From the NCBI RefSeq assembly GCF_900215435.1, contig NZ_OCMY01000001.1:310001-374000 (forward strand): a stretch of 64,000 bases of DNA. The letters run 5' to 3'. Position numbers and translations under genes: made by a program. Under the pieces are notes generated by a model that made no database searches, had not been told where the DNA came from, and worked only from the letters and a program-made list of their open reading frames with translations. Below are positions 52,033-61,959 of this stretch, piece by piece. The stretch comes from Candidatus Pantoea floridensis. Lineage in GTDB: Bacteria > Pseudomonadota > Gammaproteobacteria > Enterobacterales > Enterobacteriaceae. Every line of letters begins with the position of its first letter. The first letter of the stretch is position 1.

Positions 52033-53943
52033 TTATGCGCCGTTCTTCAGCGCTTCCAGCTCTTCCCAACGCTCAAACGCCACTTCCAGTTCCTGTTCTG
52101 TCTGCGCTAACGCATCCAGCACCGGTTGGGTTTTATCATGTGGCTGGCTGAAGAAGTCCGGGTGACTCATTTTGGCTTGCAGCTCACCGATGCGTGTTTC
52201 CAGCTGTTCCAGCTTTTGCGGCAGCTGTTCCAGTTCCCGTGCCAGGTTATAGCTTAGCTTGCTGGCGGAACGTTTGGCGGCATCATTTTTCTCTACCGAT
52301 TTGGCCGCCGGGGCTGATTTTACTGGCGCGGATTTCAGCTGTTTGTAGGCAGCGCGCTGCTGTTGCGCATCGTGATAGCCACCTACAAAGGTGCCGATCT
52401 CGCCGTTGCCCTCAAAAATCCAGCACTCAGTTACGGTGTTGTCAACGAATTGACGATCGTGGCTCACCAGCATCACGGTGCCCTGATAACCATCCACCAG
52501 CTCTTCCAGCAGTTCCAGCGTTTCGACGTCGAGGTCGTTGGTCGGTTCATCGAGGATCAGCAGGTTGCTTGGCTTCAGGAACAGACGCGCCAGCAGCAGG
52601 CGGTTACGCTCACCACCGGACAACGCACGCACCGGCGTCATGGCGCGTTTCGGATGGAACAGGAAGTCTTGCAGATAGCCAAGCACGTGACGCGGTTTAC
52701 CGTTAACCATCACTTCCTGCTTACCTTCAGCGAGGTTATCCATGACGGTACGATCCGGATCCAGCTCAGCACGGTGCTGGTCGAAGTAAGCAATTTCCAA
52801 CTTGGTGCCACAATGCACGCGGCCGCTATCGGCCTTCAACTGATCCAGCATCAGGCGCAGCAAGGTGGTTTTACCGCAGCCGTTCGGGCCAATCAGGGCG
52901 ATTTTGTCGCCGCGCTGTACCTGAGTAGAGAAGTCTTTTACCAGGATTTTGCCACCCACGCTGTAATTGACATCTTCCATCTCAAATACGATTTTGCCTG
53001 AACGGGCTGCTTCGCCGACTTGCATGTTGGCTTTGCCCATCACCTCACGGCGCGCCGAACGCTCGTTACGCAGCGCTTTCAGGGCGCGCACGCGGCCTTC
53101 GTTACGCGTACGACGCGCTTTGATGCCCTGGCGGATCCACACTTCTTCCTGCGCCAATTTGCGATCAAACTCGGCGTTCTGCATCTCTTCCACGCGCAGC
53201 GCTTCTTCTTTGCCGGTCAGGAACAGATCGTAATTGCCCGGCCATGAAACCAGCTTGCCGCGATCGAGATCGACAATACGCGTCGCCATGTTGCGGATAA
53301 ACGAACGGTCATGCGAGATGAAGACAATGCTGCCGGTGAAAGTCTTTAAAAAAGTTTCCAGCCAGTCGATGGTTTCGATATCAAGGTGGTTAGTGGGCTC
53401 GTCAAGCATCAGTACGCGCGGGTTGCTCACCAACGCACGACCGAGTGCTGCTTTACGAAGCCAGCCGCCTGAGAGCGAAGACAACTCGGTATCGGCATCA
53501 AGACCAATCTGCTGTAACACATCATTGATGCGGCTATCCAGCTGCCACAGATTCTGATGATCGAGAATGGTTTGCAGGCGGCCCATTTCGTTAAGATTCT
53601 TCTCGCTCGGGTCTTCCATCACCAGATGGGAAATAGCGTGATAAGCCTTGAGATGTTCAGCCTGCTCGGCCACGCCTTCTGCGACGAAGTCGTAAACAGA
53701 ACCGGTAATATTACGCGGCGGATCCTGTTGCAGACGCGCCACCACCAAATCCTGCTCATAAATGATGCGGCCGTCATCCAGCGGCTGTTCGCCGTTGATA
53801 ATTTTCATCAGCGTCGATTTACCGGCGCCGTTACGACCTACCAGACAGACGCGTTCGCCTTCTTCGATATGCAGCTCGGTGTTATCCAACAGCGGCGCAT
53901 CGCTGAATGAGAGGTAAGCGCCATGGATACTGATCAGTGACAT
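52033..53943 (-). CDS. uup: ABC-F ATPase Uup
   Basis: Uup is a soluble ABC-F protein with two ATP-binding domains that acts at the ribosome and suppresses transposon excision. The 636-residue protein has Walker A motifs GRNGAGKST and GPNGCGKTT, signature LSGG sequences in both halves (SLSGGWLRK and ALSGGERNR), Walker B LMLDEPTNHLD and LILDEPTNDLD, and a C-terminal coiled coil (about 565-636). Downstream is pqiA in the same direction. Confidence 0.96.
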   Translation of the reverse strand: MSLISIHGAYLSFSDAPLLDNTELHIEEGERVCLVGRNGAGKSTLMKIINGEQPLDDGRIIYEQDLVVARLQQDPPRNITGSVYDFVAEGVAEQAEHLKAYHAISHLVMEDPSEKNLNEMGRLQTILDHQNLWQLDSRINDVLQQIGLDADTELSSLSGGWLRKAALGRALVSNPRVLMLDEPTNHLDIETIDWLETFLKTFTGSIVFISHDRSFIRNMATRIVDLDRGKLVSWPGNYDLFLTGKEEALRVEEMQNAEFDRKLAQEEVWIRQGIKARRTRNEGRVRALKALRNERSARREVMGKANMQVGEAARSGKIVFEMEDVNYSVGGKILVKDFSTQVQRGDKIALIGPNGCGKTTLLRLMLDQLKADSGRVHCGTKLEIAYFDQHRAELDPDRTVMDNLAEGKQEVMVNGKPRHVLGYLQDFLFHPKRAMTPVRALSGGERNRLLLARLFLKPSNLLILDEPTNDLDVETLELLEELVDGYQGTVMLVSHDRQFVDNTVTECWIFEGNGEIGTFVGGYHDAQQQRAAYKQLKSAPVKSAPAAKSVEKNDAAKRSASKLSYNLARELEQLPQKLEQLETRIGELQAKMSHPDFFSQPHDKTQPVLDALAQTEQELEVAFERWEELEALKNGA

Positions 53944-53948
53944 AAAAC

Positions 53949-56066
53949 TTATTCCTTACCGGCGTGGCTAACCAGCCAGCAGTTGTGAATTTGACGGTTG
54001 CGCGCGAAATCCTGCGACAGCGTTTTTTGGGTAATTTCCTGCGCCTGCAGACCCAGACGAGCTAAACCGTCGAGATCCATTTTGAAGCCGCGCTTATTGT
54101 TAGAGAACATAATGGTGCCACCGCGACGCAGCAGACGTTTCAGATTCTGCATCAGCATCATATGGTCGCGCTGCACGTCGAAATCATCTTCCATGCGCTT
54201 AGAGTTAGAAAACGTCGGCGGATCGATAAATATTAAATCGAACTGCTCATCACTCTCACGCAGCCAGCTTAGACAATCTGCGTGCATCAGCCGATGCTGA
54301 CGTCCGGTCAACCCGTTCAGACGCAGGTTGCGCTCAGCCCACTCCAGATAGGTGCGCGACATATCCACCGTGGTGGTGGTCTTCGCCCCGCCCAGGCCGG
54401 CGTGTACGCTGGCGGTGCCGGTATAAGCAAACAGGTTAAGGAAATCTTTGCCTGCGCTCATTTTACCCAGCATCTGGCGCGCGATACGGTGATCGAGGAA
54501 CAGGCCAGTATCCAGATAATCGGTGAGATTAACCAGCAGGCGCGCATCAAATTCCTGCACTTCGAAGAAATCGCCCTTCTCGCCCAGCTTTTGATACTGA
54601 CTTTTGCCTTTCTGACGCTCGCGCGTTTTCATCACCAGACGATTGGCCGGAATCTCCAGCACGCTCAGCGTGGCGCTGATGACATCGAATAAACGCTGAC
54701 GCGCTTTGTTCGCATCCACGGTTTTCGGCGGCGCGTATTCCTGAATCACCACCCAATCGGCGTAGCGATCGACCGCCACGTTGTACTCGGGCAGATCGGC
54801 ATCATACAGACGGTAGCAGTCGATATTCGACTGACGCGCCCACTTTTCCAGCTTCTTCAGGTTCTTACGCAGACGATTAGCAAAATCTTCGGCAATCTGC
54901 GCGCTGCCTTCGCCACTGGTTGCGGCCAGCTGATAATTTTTCTGCACACACTCCAGCGGGCCATTTTTGGCTTTGAACTGGCGATCGGCGCGCAGTTGCA
55001 GGCAGCTTAATAGCTCGGGCGATGCGCTGAATAAGGACAGATTCCAGCCGCCAAAATTCTGCTTCATGATGCGGCCAAGCTGGCTATGCAGCGCGATCAG
55101 CGCCGGTTCACTTTCCAGACGCTCACCGTATGGCGGGTTGCTCAATACCGTACCGGTAATGTCCTGCCCGGCCAGCGGATTTTTCAGCTTGATCACGTCC
55201 TGCTGCGTGAAGGTGAACAGCTCGAACACGCCTGCACGACGAGCATTGGCACGCGCGGACTCCAGCACGCGGCTGTCGTTGTCATAACCAAAGAAACGGG
55301 CCGTCGCGGCAGCGGTTCCCACGCGAGCACGCTCTTTTGCTGCAGCGTGAACGTCTTGCCATATCGCCTGATTGTGTTTTTTCCAGCGATGAAAGCCCCA
55401 ATGGGTACGCAGTAAGCCTGGCGCACGATCGCAGGCGATCAGCGCTGCTTCCAGCAGCAGCGTGCCGGAGCCACACATCGGATCGACCAGTGGCGTGCTG
55501 CTCTGCCAGCCGGAACGCATTACGATTGCCGCGGCTAACGTTTCTTTCAGCGGGGCGGCGCCCGTTTGCTGGCGGTAGCCACGCTGATGCAGTGAATCAC
55601 CGCTTAGATCCAGGGCGATACTGACGCGATCTTTATTCAGCCACGCATTGATACGAATGCCCGGCTGCTCACGGTCGACGCTTGGACGTTCCAGCCCCTG
55701 ACGCGTAAAGCTATCGACGATGGCATCTTTAATGCGCAGCGCGCCAAACTGGCTATTGCGGATCACCTCGTTGGTGCCGCTAAAATGGATGGCAAAACTG
55801 GTGTTGCTATCGAACATGTCGGTCCACGGAATACTTTGCGCACCCACGTAGAGATCGAGATCGCTCCAGACGCCAAATTCTCCCAGCGGCAGCAAAATGC
55901 GCGAAGCCAAACGGCTCCACAGCAGGCTTTGGTACATTACGCGGTCGTCGGCCTGAAAGTGGACGCCGCCCTGCACCACCTGCAAATCCTGCGCACCCAG
56001 CGCGTCCAGCTCACTTTTCAACAGCTCTTCGAGCCCACGCGCCGTACTGGCAAACAGAGAATTCAT
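53949..56066 (-). CDS. rlmL: 23S rRNA methyltransferase RlmKL (RlmL)
   Basis: RlmKL is a fusion of two S-adenosylmethionine methyltransferases: the N-terminal half makes m2G2445 and the C-terminal half m7G2069 of 23S rRNA. The 705-residue protein has a THUMP domain near the start, NPPYGERLE in the first methyltransferase and [14 protein letters not shown] with [15 protein letters not shown] in the second. The length equals the family's norm. uup follows after five bases; the divergent gene is ycbX. Confidence 0.96.
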   Translation of the reverse strand: MNSLFASTARGLEELLKSELDALGAQDLQVVQGGVHFQADDRVMYQSLLWSRLASRILLPLGEFGVWSDLDLYVGAQSIPWTDMFDSNTSFAIHFSGTNEVIRNSQFGALRIKDAIVDSFTRQGLERPSVDREQPGIRINAWLNKDRVSIALDLSGDSLHQRGYRQQTGAAPLKETLAAAIVMRSGWQSSTPLVDPMCGSGTLLLEAALIACDRAPGLLRTHWGFHRWKKHNQAIWQDVHAAAKERARVGTAAATARFFGYDNDSRVLESARANARRAGVFELFTFTQQDVIKLKNPLAGQDITGTVLSNPPYGERLESEPALIALHSQLGRIMKQNFGGWNLSLFSASPELLSCLQLRADRQFKAKNGPLECVQKNYQLAATSGEGSAQIAEDFANRLRKNLKKLEKWARQSNIDCYRLYDADLPEYNVAVDRYADWVVIQEYAPPKTVDANKARQRLFDVISATLSVLEIPANRLVMKTRERQKGKSQYQKLGEKGDFFEVQEFDARLLVNLTDYLDTGLFLDHRIARQMLGKMSAGKDFLNLFAYTGTASVHAGLGGAKTTTTVDMSRTYLEWAERNLRLNGLTGRQHRLMHADCLSWLRESDEQFDLIFIDPPTFSNSKRMEDDFDVQRDHMMLMQNLKRLLRRGGTIMFSNNKRGFKMDLDGLARLGLQAQEITQKTLSQDFARNRQIHNCWLVSHAGKE

Positions 56067-56171
56067 ATCGTCACTTTTTACTCTTGCTTAAATTGCTGCG
56101 CATTATAGCGAATCAGCGTGCTATGTCATAAAGTTAGCTTCTTTTTGCCGAATACCTTTACCGGGAACGCT

Positions 56172-57281
56172 ATGATCACGTTATCTCGCCTTTTTATTCA
56201 TCCCGTTAAATCAATGCGCGGCCTGCAGTTGTCGCATGCGCAGGTGCTGGAGAGCGGTCTGGCCTTTGATCGCATCTTCATGGTGACTGAACTGGATGGA
56301 ACCTTTGTAACCGCGCGTCAATATCCAGAAATGGTGCGCTTCACGCCTGCGCTGCTGCCGGACGGCCTGTTTCTTCAGGCACCCGATGGAACACAAGCGC
56401 TGATCCGCTTTGCCGACTTCACTCCTGAGCAGGCGCCAACCGAAGTGTGGGGCAACCATTTCACCGCGCGTATCGCGCCCGACGAGATAAATAGCTGGTT
56501 AAGTGCGTTCTTCCCGCGTCCGGTGCAGCTGCGCTGGACCGGTGTAGAACCCACGCGTCGAGTGAAGCGATTTGATCATGTGCCGCTGAGTTTTGCCGAC
56601 GGTTTTCCCTTCCTGCTGGTGAATATGGCGTCGCTGCAGGATCTGCAACAGCGCTGCCCGGCCAGCGTGCGCGTTGAGCAGTTCCGCCCCAATTTGGTGG
56701 TTAGCGGCGCGGCGGCATGGGAAGAGGACAGCTGGAAACGCCTGCAAATTGGCGAGATCGTCTTTGAGATGCCCAAGCCGTGCAGTCGCTGCGTGTTCAC
56801 CACCGTGGGTACCGAAAGCGGACGCAAACATCCTGATGGCGAACCGCTCACCACGTTGCAAGGTTTTCGTAGCGCGCAGGATGGCAGCGGGGATATTGAT
56901 TTCGGCCTGAATTTGATTGCGATGAATAGCGGCATTATTCGCGTGGGCGATACGGTCACGATTCTGCAGCAACAGTCGCCACGTGCTTACGGCTCAGGCG
57001 CCGTGGTTGAGACGCTGGCGCCAACCACCACTAGCCACCGCGCAGTCACTATTGATTATCAGGGCACTGCCTTTAACGGTGATAATCAGCAGGTGTTGCT
57101 GGAACAATTGGAGATGCAGGGATTTCGTATTCCCTACTCTTGCCGCGCCGGTATTTGCGGCAGCTGCAAAGTCACACTGGTTGCAGGTGAAGTGAAGGCG
57201 TTAAAGAAAAGCGCGGTGCGTGCCGATGGCACCATTCTAAGCTGCAGCTGTATTCCCGCTGGCGATATCGAACTGGCCTGA
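56172..57281 (+). CDS. ycbX: MOSC/ferredoxin protein YcbX
   Basis: YcbX takes part in reducing N-hydroxylated base analogues with molybdenum cofactor. The 369-residue protein has a MOSC N-terminal beta-barrel domain ([17 protein letters not shown]), the MOSC domain ([16 protein letters not shown]) and a C-terminal 2Fe-2S ferredoxin domain with the Cys spacing CRAGICGSC...CSC. I start at the ATG at 56172 (MITLSRLF), matching E. coli; the 18 codons before are not conserved. The stop codon is followed by a terminator that overlaps the end of convergent zapC. Confidence 0.95.
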   Translation: MITLSRLFIHPVKSMRGLQLSHAQVLESGLAFDRIFMVTELDGTFVTARQYPEMVRFTPALLPDGLFLQAPDGTQALIRFADFTPEQAPTEVWGNHFTARIAPDEINSWLSAFFPRPVQLRWTGVEPTRRVKRFDHVPLSFADGFPFLLVNMASLQDLQQRCPASVRVEQFRPNLVVSGAAAWEEDSWKRLQIGEIVFEMPKPCSRCVFTTVGTESGRKHPDGEPLTTLQGFRSAQDGSGDIDFGLNLIAMNSGIIRVGDTVTILQQQSPRAYGSGAVVETLAPTTTSHRAVTIDYQGTAFNGDNQQVLLEQLEMQGFRIPYSCRAGICGSCKVTLVAGEVKALKKSAVRADGTILSCSCIPAGDIELA

Positions 57282-57286
57282 AGTAA

Positions 57287-57829
57287 TTAAACCGCCCGCG
57301 CAAAGTGGGCGGTTTGTTCCTGCTGCTGCGGACGCAAACGATCGTTCATGATCTTAATCGCATCACCTAGCTGCATGCCCTTCCCTGCCACGGTTAACGC
57401 GTTTTGCGCTAATAAGCACAGCGCCGCATTCTCACCGCTTTCAACCACAAATAACTGCGCCTGTTCACCGCTATCCGCCAGGGTTACAGCAACCATTTCG
57501 CCCGCAGCAGGCTGCCAGCTGTGCGCATGATTGGTAAAATGCCAGCTTTTCGGCATTAAGGGTTTAAGAAAACGGCTCGCCACCAGCGCATTTAATACTA
57601 ATTCAGCACGCTGATCGCCTTTTAATCCACTCTGACGGCAACGCTCTTCAAAGGTAAAATAGAGCGCGGCGTCATCAACGCAGAAACCGCTGACATTAAA
57701 CGCATCGGGCGTAAGCATTTTGCGTGAGAAGCGCGAGCGAAATAACATGCCATCGGCTAAATCCAGCATCATACGGTCATGCTCTGCGTCAAAATACCAA
57801 CGCCAGTTGTCATCAGGTTTGATTTTCAT
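57287..57829 (-). CDS. zapC: Cell-division protein ZapC
   Basis: ZapC stabilises FtsZ bundles at the division ring. The 180-residue protein matches the family ([19 protein letters not shown], then GVDDA and TFEERC). It has no membrane segment. Its last codons lie inside the hairpin that ends ycbX. It stands next to pyrD in the same direction, as in E. coli. Confidence 0.94.
   Translation of the reverse strand: MKIKPDDNWRWYFDAEHDRMMLDLADGMLFRSRFSRKMLTPDAFNVSGFCVDDAALYFTFEERCRQSGLKGDQRAELVLNALVASRFLKPLMPKSWHFTNHAHSWQPAAGEMVAVTLADSGEQAQLFVVESGENAALCLLAQNALTVAGKGMQLGDAIKIMNDRLRPQQQEQTAHFARAV
57289..57317 (+). terminator. ycbX terminator overlapping the end of zapC
   Basis: AAACCGCCC (57289-57297) pairs with GGGCGGTTT (57307-57315) and TGTT follows. 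The hairpin starts eight bases after the ycbX stop and includes the last codons of zapC, so it is constrained by both. Confidence 0.8.
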
Positions 57830-57931
57830 GATCTGCCCTGTAGTTTTTCGCTGCGCTAAATAGCGCTAAATTAGAAAAAGTAAATCTGAGAAAAGGCTGA
57901 AAAATACACCAGCAGGACAAAATATAAACGA

Positions 57932-57958
57932 GCCGAAGGGATAAATAAACCCCTCGGC
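57932..57958 (-). terminator. Probable terminator after pyrD
   Basis: On the minus strand GCCGAGGGG pairs with CCCTTCGGC (one G-T-type mismatch), loop TTTATTTAT, followed by TCGTTTATATTTT. It lies 21 bases after the pyrD stop. The zapC gene starts 102 bases further. Confidence 0.6.
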
Positions 57959-57978
57959 GCAGTAAAGTGGGAAATGTC

Positions 57979-58989
57979 TTAGAGGTGAGTCACGATATCT
58001 TTAATTAAACCCGGGCCTTTATAAATGAATCCGGAGTATATCTGCACCAACGTTGCACCTGCGGCGATTTTCTCGCGTGCTGCAACCAGGGAATCAATAC
58101 CGCCGACGCCAATAATGGGTAAGCGGCCCTGAAGCTCTTGCGACAAGCGGCGAATCACTTCAGTGCTGCGCGACTGGACCGGACGACCACTTAATCCTCC
58201 CATCTCCTCAGCATATTTCAGACCAGTCACCAGCGAGCGATCGAGCGTCGTATTGGTGGCAATCACGCCATCAATTTCATGGCGCACTAAACTGTCGGCA
58301 ACCTGAATCAATTCTTCTTCTGAAAGATCCGGCGCGATCTTTACTGCCACCGGCACATATTTAAGATGGCGTTCTTGCAGCTCTTTTTGTTTTAATTTGA
58401 TAGCAGAAAGAAGATCGTCCAGCGCTTCGCCATATTGCAACGTGCGTAATCCTGGGGTGTTTGGCGAGGAAATATTGATGGCGATATAACCAGCATGGGC
58501 ATACACCTTTTCCATGCAGATGAGATAATCGTCTTTGCCCTTCTCTACCGGCGTGTCTTTATTCTTGCCAATATTAATCCCAAGAACGCCTTTAAAGCGC
58601 GACTTTTTAACGTTCTCAATCAGATGATCAACACCGTGATTATTAAAGCCCATGCGATTAATAATCCCCTCGGCGGCAACCAGGCGGAACATGCGTGGCT
58701 TATCGTTACCAGGCTGCGCCAGGGGTGTCACCGTACCGACTTCGACAAAACCAAAGCCCATGGCGCCGAAGGCATCAATGCATTCGGCATTCTTGTCGAG
58801 ACCGGCGGCTAAGCCGAGCGCATTCGGGAACGTCAATCCCATGCAGGTAACCGGACGTGATGGCAGCGACTGGCGAATCAGCCCTTCAAGCGGCGTACCG
58901 CTGATAAAACGCAGCTGCTGAAAGGTGAGTTCGTGCGCTCGCTCAGGATCAAGCTTAAACAGCGCCGGCCGGACGATAGGATATAACAT
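57979..58989 (-). CDS. pyrD: Dihydroorotate dehydrogenase (quinone)
   Basis: PyrD oxidises dihydroorotate to orotate in pyrimidine synthesis, passing electrons to membrane quinone. The 336-residue class 2 enzyme has the N-terminal amphipathic helices (residues 1-40) for membrane contact, FMN-binding residues around GLAAGLDKN, the catalytic Ser in the loop [15 protein letters not shown], and VGGIDS near the end. The E. coli enzyme also has 336 residues. A PyrD-encoding gene together with the rut operon gives the organism both synthesis and degradation of pyrimidine bases in this window. Confidence 0.97.
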   Translation of the reverse strand: MLYPIVRPALFKLDPERAHELTFQQLRFISGTPLEGLIRQSLPSRPVTCMGLTFPNALGLAAGLDKNAECIDAFGAMGFGFVEVGTVTPLAQPGNDKPRMFRLVAAEGIINRMGFNNHGVDHLIENVKKSRFKGVLGINIGKNKDTPVEKGKDDYLICMEKVYAHAGYIAINISSPNTPGLRTLQYGEALDDLLSAIKLKQKELQERHLKYVPVAVKIAPDLSEEELIQVADSLVRHEIDGVIATNTTLDRSLVTGLKYAEEMGGLSGRPVQSRSTEVIRRLSQELQGRLPIIGVGGIDSLVAAREKIAAGATLVQIYSGFIYKGPGLIKDIVTHL

Positions 58990-59108
58990 GCACTCTCCTC
59001 AATGACGGGAACCAGGGAAGTCGGGGTGCACGGGAATTTGTGCGCCAGAATGGTAAGGTGCTCTGGCGCAAAAGTAAATTCTATTGAGAGACGGAGAGTT
59101 GATCGAAA

Positions 59109-60119
59109 TCAGCGCTTGCCGGTATAGCGCGCCAGCAAACTGCGGCTGGCTTTCAAACCGTTGTACAACGTTGGGTAATACCACTGCAATTTCATGCGCC
59201 TGCTTTCACCCGTCACCTTGCGGATCAGCTGATCAATCGTGACGCGCCACGCCTGCGGAACCTCAATGTTATTTTTGCGCATTTCAATCAGACAGCCATA
59301 CATCACCGGTTCGTAGTAACGATCAAGGAGTGACTCATCTGCGGGCAAGCCCCACTGCTGCATAAAGCTCTCGCTGTTGCCGCGCGCAATGAAGTAATTC
59401 TCCACCCAGGAAAAGGTCGCTTTGCGCTGCGACAAAGACGTGACCATAAAGCGTTTGAAGTAATAGCTTTCACTGGAGAGCACCACCGTGTTCGCCTGCA
59501 TATAGAGTGCAAACATATAAGGCGCATCTTCATGGTTCTGAATTGGCAGAAACTGCACGCCCACACGCTTAATCAGAGCGCGTGAAACGATGCTGCTCCA
59601 CAGCACGCGATGTGCCGACTGGTTGGCAATCATTTTGCGCAGCGTTGCGCTGCCACCCGCGAAGGCGCCGCTAATACGGCGCTGATGAAACAGCTGATAA
59701 TCGCGCTGCTCAACCGGTAGATCAGTGAACATTTTGGCACCAAAGCAGAACATCTCCATCTCTGGATGTTGCACGAGGGCGTTACGGAAATCGGCGAACA
59801 GCGTGTTGCCAACGAAATCATCCGCATCCATAAAGTAGATGAAGTCACCGCTAGCGATCTCCAGCCCGCGATTACGTGCGGCGCTTACTCCCCCGCGCTC
59901 TGCTTGCAGCAGAACGATTTCAGGATGTTTGGCGGCCATGGCGCGCAGCAGCTCAACACTGTTATCGGTTGAACCGTCATCAATGACGATGATCTGCTCG
60001 GGTGGCGAGGATTGTCCAAGCAGTGACGCCATCGCTTCCGTCAGCCAGGGTGCGCAGTTCCAGTTCGGGACAATAACCGTGATGGTTGCAGCGGATGCAG
60101 CGTGATTCCGTGCGATCAT
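59109..60119 (-). CDS. Family 2 glycosyltransferase
   Basis: A 336-residue GT-A type glycosyltransferase. The nucleotide-sugar region is clear: ITVIVPNWNCAPWLTEAM, the DDGSTD motif, then GVSAARNRGLEIASGDFIYF and the metal-binding DADD. The C-terminal half is variable, as in transferases of exopolysaccharide or O-antigen synthesis. It lacks membrane helices except a weak one near the end. The start overlaps the stop of the flippase gene as ATGA, so the two are coupled. Sugar and acceptor are unknown. Confidence 0.88.
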   Translation of the reverse strand: MIARNHAASAATITVIVPNWNCAPWLTEAMASLLGQSSPPEQIIVIDDGSTDNSVELLRAMAAKHPEIVLLQAERGGVSAARNRGLEIASGDFIYFMDADDFVGNTLFADFRNALVQHPEMEMFCFGAKMFTDLPVEQRDYQLFHQRRISGAFAGGSATLRKMIANQSAHRVLWSSIVSRALIKRVGVQFLPIQNHEDAPYMFALYMQANTVVLSSESYYFKRFMVTSLSQRKATFSWVENYFIARGNSESFMQQWGLPADESLLDRYYEPVMYGCLIEMRKNNIEVPQAWRVTIDQLIRKVTGESRRMKLQWYYPTLYNGLKASRSLLARYTGKR

Positions 60120-61642
60120 TCTCTTTCCTCAACGTTAAAGCCTTTATTAAACGGTCGCGGCAAACGCTTGATGACCAAACTATGAAGCAGACAGCATACA
60201 GCAAGGTTGACCATGCCAATCAGTCCCAGCCACAGCAAATTGAGCCAGCGGTTTTGGTCCCAGGCAATCGGTAGCAGGGTTGCCAGGCCGACGATAACGC
60301 CCGCCACCAGCCAAATCAGCAACACATCGCGCGTCAACCAGGTGAAATGGATACCCGGTGCAAAGCGACGATGTACCAGCCACGCCCAGCCAAACAGATA
60401 AAAGACGTTCTGACCCAGCCAGAGCCAACCCGTGCCGTGCGCCCCATAGTGAATGGCCGCCCAGATATTCAGCGGCACCAGCACAATGGCAAAACAGGAG
60501 AAACCTTTGATATGCAGCTTAAGGTTGCCATTAACGTATTGCAGATGATAAAGCAGACCGCAAATCGCCTGCACGCCGCTCCCTATCGCATACAAGCTGA
60601 GAACAAACGACATCTCAGTGACAACCTGAGTATTCTGCGTCCAGGCCCAAAGCAGAGGGGCGGAGAAACAGGCAATCGTAATGCTAAGCGGCGCCATAAA
60701 GATGGACACCGCCTGCGTGGTATAGCGATAGAGGATTAGCGATTGTGAATCGCCCTCTTTTTTGGTTTTCATGCCCGTCATACGCGGCACAATGGCCTGC
60801 ATGATCGGGCTGCTCAACAGAATAATGCCGGTTGCCGCGGTAGCGACCACGGTAAAGGATCCGTATTCACTCAGCGGCAGGGTTTTCGATAAAACCAGGC
60901 GATCTATCTGCGAAATAAACGTCCACACTGCGCTGGCATAAGCGGCGCTCAGAGCAAAACGAATAAAAGGTTTTAACACCTCTTTAAGGTCTGAACGTTT
61001 CTCTTTACGCGCGGATGCCGGCACCAATTGGAGGCACTTGTAGATAAGACATGCCGCCTCGGCAATCGAGACCAGCAGCTGCCATATAAAGAAGCTCAAC
61101 ACCGGGTTGGAGAATAATTGAATCACCAGCACTGCGCCAAAGGTGCGCAATGTCACGATGATCAGGTTGACACCATTCAGCCATACCTGATGTTCAAAGC
61201 CGACAATGACGCTGCGATAAGGACTGGTCCGCCAGCGTATCGCGGCAGTAATCACCATAATTGCAACCGCAGTAACCACATCACCTGAAGGCAGGTGCTG
61301 TGCGTCCAACCAGTTGTGTGCAATCCACGGTGTTGCTAGCCAGCCAATGACCACCAGTACAAGCGTTGAGAGCAGGAAGAATTTTGACAGCGCGGCAAAC
61401 AGCGGAGGGAACCAAATGAATTCGGCTTGATTAGCGCGATAACGCGCCGCTTCCCGCATTAAGGTGGTTGAAACACCGGCGTCTAATAGCTGAAGCCAGG
61501 TTAATAAAATCGAAAAAAATCCGACTAAACCGTAAGCCTCCATGCCCAAATGTTGAATATAGAGCGGTACAACCAGAATACCCGATAGCGTCAGGTAAAT
61601 CTGACCAACATAGTTGGCAATCGCGTTACGTTTTATTGACAT
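60116..61642 (-). CDS. Wzx-type polysaccharide flippase
   Basis: A 508-residue inner-membrane protein with 12-14 hydrophobic helices of the polysaccharide transport (MATE-like PST) family. It starts with KRNAIANYVGQIYLTLSGIL, typical of such flippases. It should turn lipid-linked sugar units to the periplasmic side for assembly. It is first in an operon with the glycosyltransferase downstream (4-bp overlap). Homologues in Pantoea are found in stewartan side clusters, but equivalence is not shown here. Confidence 0.85.
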   Translation of the reverse strand: MSIKRNAIANYVGQIYLTLSGILVVPLYIQHLGMEAYGLVGFFSILLTWLQLLDAGVSTTLMREAARYRANQAEFIWFPPLFAALSKFFLLSTLVLVVIGWLATPWIAHNWLDAQHLPSGDVVTAVAIMVITAAIRWRTSPYRSVIVGFEHQVWLNGVNLIIVTLRTFGAVLVIQLFSNPVLSFFIWQLLVSIAEAACLIYKCLQLVPASARKEKRSDLKEVLKPFIRFALSAAYASAVWTFISQIDRLVLSKTLPLSEYGSFTVVATAATGIILLSSPIMQAIVPRMTGMKTKKEGDSQSLILYRYTTQAVSIFMAPLSITIACFSAPLLWAWTQNTQVVTEMSFVLSLYAIGSGVQAICGLLYHLQYVNGNLKLHIKGFSCFAIVLVPLNIWAAIHYGAHGTGWLWLGQNVFYLFGWAWLVHRRFAPGIHFTWLTRDVLLIWLVAGVIVGLATLLPIAWDQNRWLNLLWLGLIGMVNLAVCCLLHSLVIKRLPRPFNKGFNVEERE

Positions 61643-61959
61643 AAGTATGGCGGCGTCTAAAAATTAGCTGAAAAACTAAGACTGACACAGAACAACATAG
61701 CTGCCTACCAGACTTAATCTTAAATTTATCAGTGGTGCTGAGGCGAGTAACTAATCTTAGTTTACAAGCCGTAAATCGCTTATTTCGGTTATCCTAAAAA
61801 ACAGGCCACCTTTTTATTATCAAAAGTGGCCTGCATATGAGGCAAACATCATCTGTAACAGAGTTTGCAGAAGTGACGATCTTTTTTACATACAGATGCA
61901 ATTAACGCTATTCACTTTCTGCTTCTACCATTATTTGTTACTGATGGAATAATCACGAA
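61643..61959. other. AT-rich spacer with terminator
   Basis: 317 bases between the flippase gene and the second glycosyltransferase gene, both on the minus strand. It contains the hairpin at 61794-61833 and, nearer the flippase, presumably its promoter. No reading frame is supported. Confidence 0.6.
61794..61833 (-). terminator. Terminator after the second glycosyltransferase gene
   Basis: On the minus strand CAGGCCAC and GTGGCCTG form an eight-base stem, extended by A/T pairs, followed by TTTTTTAGG. The glycosyltransferase transcript from 62940 therefore ends here before the flippase operon. Confidence 0.85.

Noticed and set aside
52363..53001. 212-codon open frame on the + strand
   Set aside because: Antisense to uup, which has all ABC motifs.
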